This document shows positions 1-7,927 of a stretch of 60,281 nucleotides of DNA, piece by piece. Each line of letters begins with the position of its first letter. The first letter of the stretch is position 1. A program made the translations under genes and the position numbers. Source of the DNA: Desulfobulbaceae bacterium (GTDB taxonomy: Bacteria > Desulfobacterota > Desulfobulbia > Desulfobulbales > Desulfobulbaceae); the NCBI GenBank assembly GCA_023544645.1, contig JAMJFO010000015.1:1-60281 (forward strand), in the 5' to 3' direction. The notes under the pieces are model-generated. The model searched no databases. It was not told the DNA's origin and worked only from the letters and a program-made list of their open reading frames with translations.

Positions 1-1
1 C

Positions 2-55
2 AAAAAAGTTGTTAAATTCAAACCCGGCAGCAAATTGGCGGAAGCTGCAAAATAA
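2..55 (+). CDS. HU-like DNA-binding protein, C-terminal fragment (5' end off window)
   Basis: The first 55 bases read in one frame as the last 17 residues of a protein, KKVVKFKPGSKLAEAAK, then TAA. The VxFKPGxxL...A ending matches the C-terminal strand and tail of HU/IHF-family histone-like proteins, which bend DNA and help recombinases assemble. The gene converges on the integrase, with only 6 bases between the two stop codons. Only the tail is visible, so HU versus IHF and chromosomal versus element-borne origin cannot be decided. Confidence 0.6.
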   Translation, partial: KKVVKFKPGSKLAEAAK

Positions 56-61
56 GTAAAA

Positions 62-1111
62 TTACAACCCAAGGCTGTCGATAAGGTCGACAGCCTTCAA
101 TTTATGGTCATCCAGGAGATGGGTATAGCGCTGTACCATCTGCATGGTGGAATGACCAAGGATATCCGCCAGAGTACGCAGGTCTACTCCGGCCATCAAT
201 AAATAGCTTGCTGCTGTATGGCGCAGATCGTGCATATGAAAATCTTCGATTTTTGCTTTTTTGACAGCGTTATCAAATGCCCTCCGGAAGAATAAATTAG
301 GCCGTCGCTGTACGGTGACGGATACTTTTTCCGGCAGAAAAACAGGTAGGTTTCTGTGGCACTGTTCCGGCATAACTTCAAGAATGATTTCTATGGCCTT
401 GATGGTTAAGGGAACGCGCCTGGGCCTGGTCTTTGTAATAGTCAGATCAATAATTCTCGCATCAATATCGATCTGCCCCCAGATCAGCCCAGCGCCCTCA
501 GATGGCCGCATGCCAGTATGAAGCAATAGCTGGACATACTGGTAGAGCTTTTCATTCCTGCTCTTTTTGCATATTTCCAATAGGTGTCTTGCTTCATCCT
601 TGGTGAGAAGACGCAACCTGCCGTCGGGCTTGGTCGGCTTTCTGATGGATGCAACCGGATTGACTACATCAAGAGCCCATTCAGTCCTAGCGATAGTGTA
701 GAGATGGGACAGCAAGGCAAGGTCTTTCTGGATAGTGGACGGCCCCACGGTTTTCAACCTGGTATCCCTAAATGCCGCAACCCGGGCCGGGGCAATTTCC
801 TTGAGACTCAAGCCAGCAAAACTTTTCCTCAGCGCGTTGGCTGAGTGTATTTCCCGGGTCTTTGTGTTAGGTCTTTTCTGGCTGGAAACTTCCATCTCGT
901 ACCTGTCAAGTGCCTTGTCAAAGGCCAAGTCGTCCGGGGCGACATCTCCAATATAGCCTCCAGAACGCAGAATGCCTTCGGTATCCTCTACCCAGCGCTG
1001 GGCATCAGACAGACGGTCAAAAGTCTGGTAAAGAGGATCGTGACCCGTAAGCCTGACCTCGGCCTTGTAGATTGCACCCTTTTTTCTTTTAACCGTTCGA
1101 ATATAGGCCAT
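62..1111 (-). CDS. Tyrosine recombinase (phage/island integrase)
   Basis: 349-aa site-specific recombinase that would integrate or excise a mobile element at the adjacent tRNA-Arg. An N-terminal arm-binding-like segment (about 1-60) is followed by a SAM-like core-binding domain (about 65-155) and the catalytic domain (about 165-345). The catalytic set is complete: Arg202 in HTGMRPSE, His294 and Arg297 in HDLRH, His320 in LGH and the nucleophile Tyr329 in RYTHL, so the enzyme looks functional. It lies 144 bp downstream of the tRNA 3' end on the same strand, the usual layout for tRNA-targeted integrases. ATG at 1111 is preceded by a tandem repeat rather than a clear ribosome binding site. No other phage gene is visible in the window. 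Confidence 0.93.
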   Translation of the reverse strand: MAYIRTVKRKKGAIYKAEVRLTGHDPLYQTFDRLSDAQRWVEDTEGILRSGGYIGDVAPDDLAFDKALDRYEMEVSSQKRPNTKTREIHSANALRKSFAGLSLKEIAPARVAAFRDTRLKTVGPSTIQKDLALLSHLYTIARTEWALDVVNPVASIRKPTKPDGRLRLLTKDEARHLLEICKKSRNEKLYQYVQLLLHTGMRPSEGAGLIWGQIDIDARIIDLTITKTRPRRVPLTIKAIEIILEVMPEQCHRNLPVFLPEKVSVTVQRRPNLFFRRAFDNAVKKAKIEDFHMHDLRHTAASYLLMAGVDLRTLADILGHSTMQMVQRYTHLLDDHKLKAVDLIDSLGL

Positions 1112-1118
1112 TCATTTT

Positions 1119-1142
1119 TTGGACGGAATTTTGGACGGAATT
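1119..1142. repeat. Perfect tandem 12-bp direct repeat at the integrase start
   Basis: TTGGACGGAATT occurs twice head to tail (1119-1130 and 1131-1142), 8 bp upstream of the integrase start codon and between it and the tRNA. Short direct repeats beside an integrase are typical of arm-type binding sites or of autoregulatory operators. Which of these applies is inference. Confidence 0.6.
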
Positions 1143-1200
1143 AATTGCAAAACGATGCGATTTTGAGTCAATTTATGCTAAACGAGGATAAAGATCAAGA

Positions 1201-1244
1201 AAAAAAGAAAAGGCCGAAAGCCCTGTACTACTAAGCTTTCGGCC
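1201..1244 (-). terminator. Rho-independent terminator of tRNA-Arg
   Basis: A 9-bp stem (1212-1220 with 1236-1244, GGCCGAAAG/CTTTCGGCC) lies just past the tRNA 3' end. On the minus strand it is followed by a T-rich tract (1201-1211). Confidence 0.8.
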
Positions 1245-1254
1245 CTTATTTACT

Positions 1255-1331
1255 TGGCGCGCCCGGAGGGATTCGAACCCCCGACACCTGGATTCGAAGT
1301 CCAGTGCTCTATCCAGCTGAGCTACGAGCGC
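1255..1331 (-). tRNA. tRNA-Arg (anticodon UCG)
   Basis: 77-nt tRNA with the CCA end encoded (1255-1257). The 7-bp acceptor stem pairs GCGCTCG with CGGGCGC. The D arm is present, the anticodon stem CTGGA/TCCAG encloses the loop CTTCGAA with anticodon TCG, and the T arm GGGGG-TTCGAAT-CCCTC is intact. It reads CGA codons. The gene looks whole, as expected when an element integrates at a tRNA 3' end and restores it. Confidence 0.97.
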
Positions 1332-1381
1332 ACGTCATGATCATTATAAAGAAATGGTTCCTTCCCGACAAGGGCAACCCT

Positions 1382-2002
1382 TCAGCCCAGCAGTAAATTA
1401 TTGGTATACATGATAATCGGCATGATAACCTTGGAAAGGATGCCGGCATAAAAGAGGAGCAGGAGCAGAATAAATCCAAACGGCTCCATTTTTTCATAGC
1501 TTCTAGCCATGTCCGGAGGCAGCACACCCATCAGAACCTTTGAGCCGTCCAGCGGCGGGATGGGCAGACAGTTGAAAACCGCCAGCATGACATTGATCCA
1601 GACACTGGCAACCAGCATCTGGGCGATGGGCTGGAGGATAAACATCGGCAGGAGCGGAAACATGATCATCCCCTTGACCAAGATGGCGCTGAGAAAGGCC
1701 AGCACCAGGTTGGCGCTGGGCCCGGCCAGAGCCACCATCAGCATGCCCTTCTGGGGATCACGGAAATACACCGGATTGACGGGCACAGGCTTGGCCCAGC
1801 CGATTTTCATGATAATGAAGGCGATAACCCCGAGCGGATCCAGATGCTTGAAAGGATTCATGGTCAGCCGCCCTGCGTTCTTTGCCGTGGGATCGCCCAG
1901 GCGCCATGCCACATAGCCATGCGCCAGTTCATGAAATGTCAGCGCAAACAGAAAAGGCGGCGCCAGAATAACGATTTTCTGTATTATCAGTCCAATATCC
2001 AT
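1382..2002 (-). CDS. Site-2 protease family membrane metalloprotease (peptidase M50B)
   Basis: 206-aa polytopic membrane protein of the short site-2-protease group, which cuts substrates within the membrane. The zinc motif HELAH is at residues 24-28 in the first membrane helix. NPFKHLDPLG (about 49-58) and a late NCLPIPPLDG (the third metal-ligand region) complete the family signature. Length and layout fit the minimal S2P form without PDZ domains. It lies 5 bp downstream of the DUF3047 gene on the same strand, so the two are probably cotranscribed. The physiological substrate is unknown. Confidence 0.92.
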   Translation of the reverse strand: MDIGLIIQKIVILAPPFLFALTFHELAHGYVAWRLGDPTAKNAGRLTMNPFKHLDPLGVIAFIIMKIGWAKPVPVNPVYFRDPQKGMLMVALAGPSANLVLAFLSAILVKGMIMFPLLPMFILQPIAQMLVASVWINVMLAVFNCLPIPPLDGSKVLMGVLPPDMARSYEKMEPFGFILLLLLFYAGILSKVIMPIIMYTNNLLLG

Positions 2003-2007
2003 ATATT

Positions 2008-2721
2008 TTACTCGGTTCGCAGCACCTGGATATACGCCATCCAGGACTCCGACGATTCACCGGTGTTGTCGGAATCGTTCATGATCGCAATTGTAGCCGT
2101 TTCCGGGGGCGGCATACCAAATGCCCGTTGATAGTCATCAACAATGTTCACCTGCTCCTCCACCCATTTTCCGGCGTTTTCATCTCCGGCCCGGAGGATA
2201 ATCATCTGGCTCCGGTCGGTAAAGGGACTGGGATAGATCCGTTTCGCATGGGGTAGGTTGGCCCAGATATAATTCAAACTGCTCTTTGGAGGATATGCAC
2301 CATACAGGGTCTTGGCAAGGCCGTATTTTATCCTTTCCCCCACCGACGCTTTTTCCGGATCGTACTTGAACATGACATAGACCCGTAGCGGATAGTCGTC
2401 ACCGGATTTTTTTTCAACATTGCCTCTGGCATACACCTTGCCGACCTTCCACCTCCAGCGCACGACCGGGTAGGCATACACATTGAATTCTTTTATATGC
2501 CGGATTCCAGAAGCCGAGGCATCGCTCCTGGCCGCCAGCACGGATCCCGCTTCCGTGCCGATGATTTCGTATGCGGAATGTTTTGCTATTTTAGGGAAAG
2601 TCACAGGCTCCCAGTCATCCAGATTGTTGAACTGTTCATCCACTGCATATTCCGGCACGCTGCAGACAGCCCGGGCAGTGAACACCAAAATCATGCAGAA
2701 TACTCCGATAATATGCTTCAT
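2008..2721 (-). CDS. DUF3047 family secreted protein
   Basis: About 237 aa. I chose ATG 2721 because it starts a good signal peptide (MKHIIGVFCMILVFTARAV...); an in-frame upstream start at 2763 would add 14 residues without a clear ribosome binding site. The mature protein resembles DUF3047: paired aromatic-rich strands such as PVVRWRWKV and the SLNYIW segment, and a C-terminal ATIAIMNDSDNT stretch. Export to the periplasm is inferred. It sits between the tRNA nucleotidyltransferase fusion and the site-2 protease, all on one strand. Function is unknown. Confidence 0.8.
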   Translation of the reverse strand: MKHIIGVFCMILVFTARAVCSVPEYAVDEQFNNLDDWEPVTFPKIAKHSAYEIIGTEAGSVLAARSDASASGIRHIKEFNVYAYPVVRWRWKVGKVYARGNVEKKSGDDYPLRVYVMFKYDPEKASVGERIKYGLAKTLYGAYPPKSSLNYIWANLPHAKRIYPSPFTDRSQMIILRAGDENAGKWVEEQVNIVDDYQRAFGMPPPETATIAIMNDSDNTGESSESWMAYIQVLRTE

Positions 2722-2781
2722 AAGCCTATCCGTGCAATATATATGATCCATCATGGCAGCCACAGGAAAAACCTGGACAGG

Positions 2782-5472
2782 TTATTCTCTGCCGCCACTG
2801 TTTTTCAAGGGATAATTGGTCCGGATGAAATCCAGGGCCTGGTCGCGGGTCTCGATAACTCCGTTGAGCTGGGATTCGACAACATGGTTAAGTATGGTCC
2901 TGAACAACGGCCCGGGCTTGTATCCGAGCTCCTGCAGATCCCTGCCGGTGACCATCGGCTGTTCGTTGTCCAGCCTGGTGACATACAGTGACACGGCCTT
3001 CTGGATATTTTTTTTACGGGCAATGGCCATGAGATAAAGCAGGCCCTCGTTTTCCAGGTCGCGGAGGAGCCAGTATATTTCACTGGGCTTCATGTACGGC
3101 CGGCGAAGCATATCCTGGGCGATTCTGTCGGCCTCGGCCTTCTGGCGCACCAGTTTTTTCTCCACTTTTTCCGGCAGCTCGAATCGCTTGCAGAAATTGA
3201 TCACCTCCTTCACCCCGGCCCTGCTCATGATGCCCAACAGATAGACCATCCACTGATCCATCTGTTCATCAAGGTACAGCAGTTTAAACCAGGAAACCGC
3301 TTTATTGGCCTGGGTAAGGACATGGATGAACCGCCGGTCAATCCTGAGCCGGTGCCCCAGGTCCGGCCACAGGAACTGGAAGAGATCGAATTCAGCCATG
3401 CGCTTGAGCGCCGGGATCGGGTTGTCTTCCGACAAAATCTGCTGCAGTTCATTGAAAAAACGGGGGCCGAAAAACCGATTGAACAGTTTCATCCGCACAG
3501 CGTTCCTGATCAGTTTCTCGGAATGCTTGGTGATCTGGAAATCCAGGCGCTGTTCAAAACGGATGGCCCGGAAAATACGGGTCGGGTCCTCGACAAAACT
3601 CAGGTTGTGCAGGACGCTTATCCGTTGCCTCTTGAGATCGTTCTGGCTGTTGAAAAAATCGACCAGGACGCCGAACCGGTCAGGATTAAGATGAATGGCC
3701 ATGGCATTGATCGTGAAATCACGCCGGTACAGGTCAAGCTTGATCGAGGACAGCTCAACAGTGGGCATGGCGGCCGGATATTCATAGTATTCAAGCCGGG
3801 CAGTGGCCACATCAATGCGCATGCCGTCAGGCATGATAACTGTGGCGGTGCCGAACTTGCGGTGCGTCCTGACCCCGGCGTTCATCTTTTTTGCCAGCTC
3901 CTTGGCAAAGGCGATGCCGTCCCCCTCAATTACTATATCAAGGTCGAGATTCCTGATATGGAGAAAAAGGTCCCTGACAAACCCGCCGACAACAAAAGCA
4001 TGACTCCCCAGTTCTTCGGCCACCAACCCGATCCGCTGCAGGAGCTCCATTATTTGCCGATCCAGCCGTTCCGCCAGCAGCGTTGTCAGGTTGCGGGTCC
4101 GGGTTGATGAGGGCTGTTCATCCTCATGGAGCAGATCGCGGGGAAGATGAGAGGGGTCATTCACCAGCAGATTAAGCAGGTCTGTCCGGGTGATAACCCC
4201 GACGATGCGGTCCTGTTCGACCACCGGAATAAGCCGCTGCCGGTGCCCGATGATCAGCTCCTGGATATCGGCAAGGGTGGCGTTTGAAGGCACGGTGGCG
4301 ATTTCCGTGGTCATGTAGTCGCTGACCGGCAAGTCGCCAAGCTTGTGAAATATCGCTTTTTCCACCACCCGGCGGGAGATCATGCCCAGGATATTGGGCG
4401 GCGCCTCCTCTTCGGGGTTTTCCGGCGCCGAAGCAGTTACCGGGAGGACGGTAACATTGTACCTGGTCAACAATTCATTGGCCTTGTTAATGGACACATC
4501 CGGCGTGACGGTAATGACCGGCGACGACATGATCTCGCTGGCAATCGCCCGGGGCCGCACGTAACGGTGCAGAAGATGCACCAGTTTCTCCTCTGCCTCG
4601 AACAGCGTCATATCCTTTATTGTGGCGGAGGCGGCGGAGGCATGACCGCCGCCTCCGAAATCACGGGCAATGATACCGACATTGACCTCCGGGATCCTGC
4701 TGCGGGCAATCAGATAAATACGCTCACCCATAAGGATAAGGCCGAACAGCACATCCATGTTCTCCATGACCATGAGCCGGTGCAGGATCACCGCAAAACT
4801 GTCCACATACTCCTGGAGGGTGAGCTTGGTGATGACAATTTCAACCGACTGGATGGTATAGGTAACAGCATTCTTTATCAGGTTCCCGAGCAGACCGACC
4901 TGCCTGGTGGAAAGATCCTGAGACACGAACTGGGTAACAATATCCAGATTAGCGCCCTGTTCCAGGAGCCAGGAAGCAGCCCGCAGGTCTTCACCGGTGG
5001 TGTTGGAATAAAGGAACATGCCGGTATCCTCGTAGATGCCGAGGGCCAGAAGAGTAGCCTCATCACTGGTCAGCCCGATGTTCTTTTCCTGAAGCAGCCT
5101 GACAAATATCGTCGAGGTGGAACCAACTTCGTCAACCACTTCCAGGTCGCCTTTCATGTCGCCGGCCGTATCGGGATGATGATCATACAGGTGCAGTTCA
5201 ATACCGGGATTATTCAGACACTCCTGCAGCGCCCCGATCCGGTTCGGCTGCCTGGTATCGACAACGATGAGGCGGGTGACCTTGTCCAGATCAAGATGAC
5301 GCAGCCGTTTAAAGGCATAGAGATCGCGGAACTCCTGGGCAAGAAAATCACGCAATACTTTTTCCTGGGACCCGGCAAAGACCAGTTCGGCACCGGGATA
5401 GAGCTTCTTGGCGGCCACCATGGAGGCCAGCGCGTCAAAATCCGCATTAAGATGTGTTGTTATAACCTCCAT
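2782..5472 (-). CDS. DHH/DHHA1-CBS-CBS-tRNA nucleotidyltransferase fusion (poly-A polymerase/CCA family)
   Basis: 896-aa multidomain protein. Residues 1-300 form a DHH phosphoesterase-like module, with DFDA (11-14), VDTR (71-74), DHHP (97-100) and a DHHA1 GGGGHAS motif near 275. Two CBS domains follow (about 310-440); these bind adenine nucleotides in other proteins. The C-terminal half is a class II nucleotidyltransferase: head VVGGFVRDL...DLDIVIEGDG near 495-520, then the RRDFTINAMA and RNA-binding regions. This architecture is known in Deltaproteobacteria and their relatives, where it acts as an A-adding or CCA-adding tRNA enzyme. Because the CCA is encoded in the tRNA-Arg here, repair is the likelier role. 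ATG at 5472; the gene begins a minus-strand run with DUF3047 and S2P. Confidence 0.93.
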   Translation of the reverse strand: MEVITTHLNADFDALASMVAAKKLYPGAELVFAGSQEKVLRDFLAQEFRDLYAFKRLRHLDLDKVTRLIVVDTRQPNRIGALQECLNNPGIELHLYDHHPDTAGDMKGDLEVVDEVGSTSTIFVRLLQEKNIGLTSDEATLLALGIYEDTGMFLYSNTTGEDLRAASWLLEQGANLDIVTQFVSQDLSTRQVGLLGNLIKNAVTYTIQSVEIVITKLTLQEYVDSFAVILHRLMVMENMDVLFGLILMGERIYLIARSRIPEVNVGIIARDFGGGGHASAASATIKDMTLFEAEEKLVHLLHRYVRPRAIASEIMSSPVITVTPDVSINKANELLTRYNVTVLPVTASAPENPEEEAPPNILGMISRRVVEKAIFHKLGDLPVSDYMTTEIATVPSNATLADIQELIIGHRQRLIPVVEQDRIVGVITRTDLLNLLVNDPSHLPRDLLHEDEQPSSTRTRNLTTLLAERLDRQIMELLQRIGLVAEELGSHAFVVGGFVRDLFLHIRNLDLDIVIEGDGIAFAKELAKKMNAGVRTHRKFGTATVIMPDGMRIDVATARLEYYEYPAAMPTVELSSIKLDLYRRDFTINAMAIHLNPDRFGVLVDFFNSQNDLKRQRISVLHNLSFVEDPTRIFRAIRFEQRLDFQITKHSEKLIRNAVRMKLFNRFFGPRFFNELQQILSEDNPIPALKRMAEFDLFQFLWPDLGHRLRIDRRFIHVLTQANKAVSWFKLLYLDEQMDQWMVYLLGIMSRAGVKEVINFCKRFELPEKVEKKLVRQKAEADRIAQDMLRRPYMKPSEIYWLLRDLENEGLLYLMAIARKKNIQKAVSLYVTRLDNEQPMVTGRDLQELGYKPGPLFRTILNHVVESQLNGVIETRDQALDFIRTNYPLKNSGGRE

Positions 5473-5575
5473 ATATCTGATTATACTCTACTACAGCCGT
5501 GAGGCAAACGGATTTGGCCCCCGAGGCCGGCCTTGAATGAATTTTATGCTGTTCCGGGATCAGATGGCCGGAGGA

Positions 5576-6475
5576 TCAGGTGATCAGGCGAAAAATAAAC
5601 GGCAGGGTAACGAACGATGCCAGGATACCGTAGCCGACAAGGGCCGAAGTCAGCCTTGGCGCAAGTCCGGCAATGGAGGCCAGGGCTCCGGCGGTGACCA
5701 TGGAAGGCATGGCGGTTTCAAACAGGGACACCTGAATCGCCGGCCCGGTAAGCCCGGCAAGCCTGCAGACCAGGATAAAAATCAGGGGAACCGCGAGCAG
5801 CCGGATTGCCAGGCCGGCAGTAAAGGGAAGCAGCTCGGAAACCGGCATCCGCAGCCGCATCTGGAAGCCGATGGCCACCAGCACCACCGGCACCAGCGAC
5901 CGAGCGGTCATTTCCAGCATGGACAGCAGCCAGGCCGGGAAGATGAAAGATCGCAGCGCCAGAGCGGCTACCAGAGCGATGAACGGCGGGAAGAAAACAA
6001 TTTTCCGCAAAATCCCTGCCGGAGAGGGCTTCTCACCACCGCCATACAGGGCCAGGATAAATGTTCCATAGGTTGACAGGGCCAGAAACGACCCGAACTG
6101 ATCATAAAGAATGGCATACTTCACCCCGGGACTGCCGAAAAACATCTCCACCATCGGGATTCCCAGAAAAGAAGTATTGCCGAGAGGAACCATGAGCAGC
6201 AGCGCCCCGGTAATTTCACGTGACCAGCCGAGCATCCTGCACAGCAGCCACACCAGGGATCCGGAAACCACAACCACCAGCCAGGGCATGAGGAGCGGCG
6301 CCAGAAGTTCGCTGGACAATGCAAGTTGCGGCACCTGCACCAGAACCAGAGCCGGCAGGGCGATATAGATGACATACAGATTAAGGCTGCGGTCCGTGTC
6401 GACCGGAAAACCCGGAATCCGCCGCATTACCTGCCCTGCTGCGAGCAATATGAGAAAGGGAAGAGTTTGTTCCAT
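5576..6475 (-). CDS. AEC family (auxin efflux carrier-like) transporter
   Basis: About 299 aa from ATG 6475 (MEQTLPFLILLAAGQVMRR); an upstream ATG at 6526 would add 17 residues and break the usual AEC N-terminus. About ten hydrophobic segments form two repeats. Family landmarks are the broken helix YIALPALVL and the central GNTSFLGIPMVEMFFG, matching the conserved N-x-x-x-x-G-x-P of AEC carriers. Bacterial members move organic acids or amino acids, and the substrate here is not evident. Its stop codon lies 104 bp beyond the start of the nucleotidyltransferase gene. The upstream gene (carbonic anhydrase) is divergent. Confidence 0.88.
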   Translation of the reverse strand: MEQTLPFLILLAAGQVMRRIPGFPVDTDRSLNLYVIYIALPALVLVQVPQLALSSELLAPLLMPWLVVVVSGSLVWLLCRMLGWSREITGALLLMVPLGNTSFLGIPMVEMFFGSPGVKYAILYDQFGSFLALSTYGTFILALYGGGEKPSPAGILRKIVFFPPFIALVAALALRSFIFPAWLLSMLEMTARSLVPVVLVAIGFQMRLRMPVSELLPFTAGLAIRLLAVPLIFILVCRLAGLTGPAIQVSLFETAMPSMVTAGALASIAGLAPRLTSALVGYGILASFVTLPFIFRLIT

Positions 6476-6693
6476 GAGAAAAAGACAAGTAAAAAATATA
6501 CATCTGCGACAAAAGTTCAGCCACATGGCAACTAGTCGATTTTCCGGGAAAAAGCAAGAATAAATTCTTCACCCCGCCCGCACCCGGGAAAATGCCGCGC
6601 CACCGCCGTTCTGCCGAATTTTTCCGCATACTCAACCAGTTGGGTTACGACTTGTAATTAATTATTTCCGAGCCATTTAACTCAATATTTTCA

Positions 6694-6722
6694 TTGACAT
6701 AGACGACATCACGCCATATGAA
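6694..6722 (+). promoter_or_regulatory. Sigma-70 promoter of the carbonic anhydrase gene
   Basis: TTGACA (6694-6699, perfect -35), a 17-bp spacer and TATGAA (6717-6722). It leaves a 5' UTR of about 45 nt that ends in the strong ribosome binding site CAGGAGG, 5 nt before ATG 6773. Confidence 0.75.
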
Positions 6723-6772
6723 TAGCTATTCATTTTCTACTATTTCCATTTATATTTATTCAGGAGGTTACC

Positions 6773-7528
6773 ATGAAAAAATACATCAAACAGGCGTCCA
6801 TTGTCCTTGGCTCGGCATGTTTATCCGCCGGCATTGCATTTGCCGGCGGCGGCAATGCCCATTGGGGATACTCCGGCGCCCAGGGACCTGCAAACTGGGG
6901 CAATCTGTCGCCTGAATTTGAAATGTGCGCCAAGGGAAAAAACCAGTCGCCGATCAATATAACCTCAACCATCGAGTCGGAACTGCCGCCCATTACATTT
7001 TCCTATGCAGCATCGCCACTCGATGTGATCAACAATGGCCACACCATCAAGGCAAGCATGGCTCCGGGCAGTTCCATCACCGTCGAGGGCCACACCTATG
7101 AGCTGAAGCAGGTTCATTGGCACACCCCCAGCGAAAATCATATCGATGGCCGGTCATTTCCCATGGAGGCGCACTTTGTTCATGCCGATGCGGAAGGCAA
7201 CCTGGCGGTCATCGGCATTATGTATGTCAAGGGCCGGGAAGACGCAAGCATTGTCGACATCTGGAACAATATGCCGGCAAAAACCGGTGAAGTGAGCAAC
7301 AACGCTGACGTAACCGTCAACCCCATGGACATGCTGCCGACAAACAGGGATTATTACCGTTTTAACGGCTCACTTACCACCCCTCCATGCTCGGAAGGTG
7401 TGCGCTGGATGGTTATGAAGGATCCGGTTGAGGCTTCCGCCGAACAGGTGGAAAAATTTCATTCGTCCTTCCATGGCGACACCAATCGACCGATTCAACC
7501 GGTCAACGCAAGGCCAATTCTGCGGTAG
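6773..7528 (+). CDS. Alpha-type carbonic anhydrase, secreted
   Basis: 251 aa; converts CO2 and water to bicarbonate in the periplasm. A signal peptide (1-24, ending IAFAG) precedes the alpha-CA fold, which opens with HWGYSG and NQSPINI. The three zinc ligands are visible: His115 and His117 in VHWHTPSEN and His134 in MEAHFVH. The proton-path region NGH (88-90), TTPPCSEGV with Cys206, and its probable disulfide partner Cys52 are also present. The gene has its own promoter and a strong Shine-Dalgarno, and it is monocistronic, with an inverted repeat just downstream. In an anaerobe this would support bicarbonate supply or CO2 hydration at the cell surface, which is inferred. Confidence 0.96.
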   Translation: MKKYIKQASIVLGSACLSAGIAFAGGGNAHWGYSGAQGPANWGNLSPEFEMCAKGKNQSPINITSTIESELPPITFSYAASPLDVINNGHTIKASMAPGSSITVEGHTYELKQVHWHTPSENHIDGRSFPMEAHFVHADAEGNLAVIGIMYVKGREDASIVDIWNNMPAKTGEVSNNADVTVNPMDMLPTNRDYYRFNGSLTTPPCSEGVRWMVMKDPVEASAEQVEKFHSSFHGDTNRPIQPVNARPILR

Positions 7529-7541
7529 CGGATATATTTCC

Positions 7542-7595
7542 CTGCATAGAGCCGTCAACTTCTCCTCCAATTCCCGCAAGGACGGCTCTATGTAG
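7542..7595 (+). terminator. Long hairpin downstream of the carbonic anhydrase gene
   Basis: A perfect 12-bp inverted repeat (7545-7556 with 7581-7592, CATAGAGCCGTC/GACGGCTCTATG) extends to 15 bp with one G-T pair and encloses a 24-nt loop. It starts 14 bp after the stop codon. No T-run follows, so it may be a Rho-assisted terminator, a 3'-stabilising structure or a small repeat element. Confidence 0.5.
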
Positions 7596-7927
7596 TGAAC
7601 GGGGACTTGCGGTCCTGATTTCACCGTCTCATCCACTCCTTCCGGCTTATCACCCTAACCCGCATTCTCAGCATTTCCCTACTGCAAGCCTGTATATCGG
7701 CACCCCACAAGCATTTCCTCGGTCAAGGGTACTCGACATACCGTCAAGTATGCCTGCGCGCCCTTTTGGCCAGAAACGCTTGAGGGAAACCAGGTAAAGC
7801 GAAGACTCCGATCTCCAGGCTTTCGTAACGAAAACTGGTGAGAAATACGGGCTAATTTCTTGTTTTCCTGCTGACTTTTCGCTATGATTTAAACATATCC
7901 GTGAAGAATACAAATAGCAGAGGTGGA
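7596..7927. other. Non-coding stretch
   Basis: About 330 bp with no convincing gene on either strand and mixed composition. A GTG at 7901 is in frame with the next gene, but the better-placed AGAGGTGG and ATG 7928 make it an unlikely start. No clear promoter was recognised. Confidence 0.5.
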
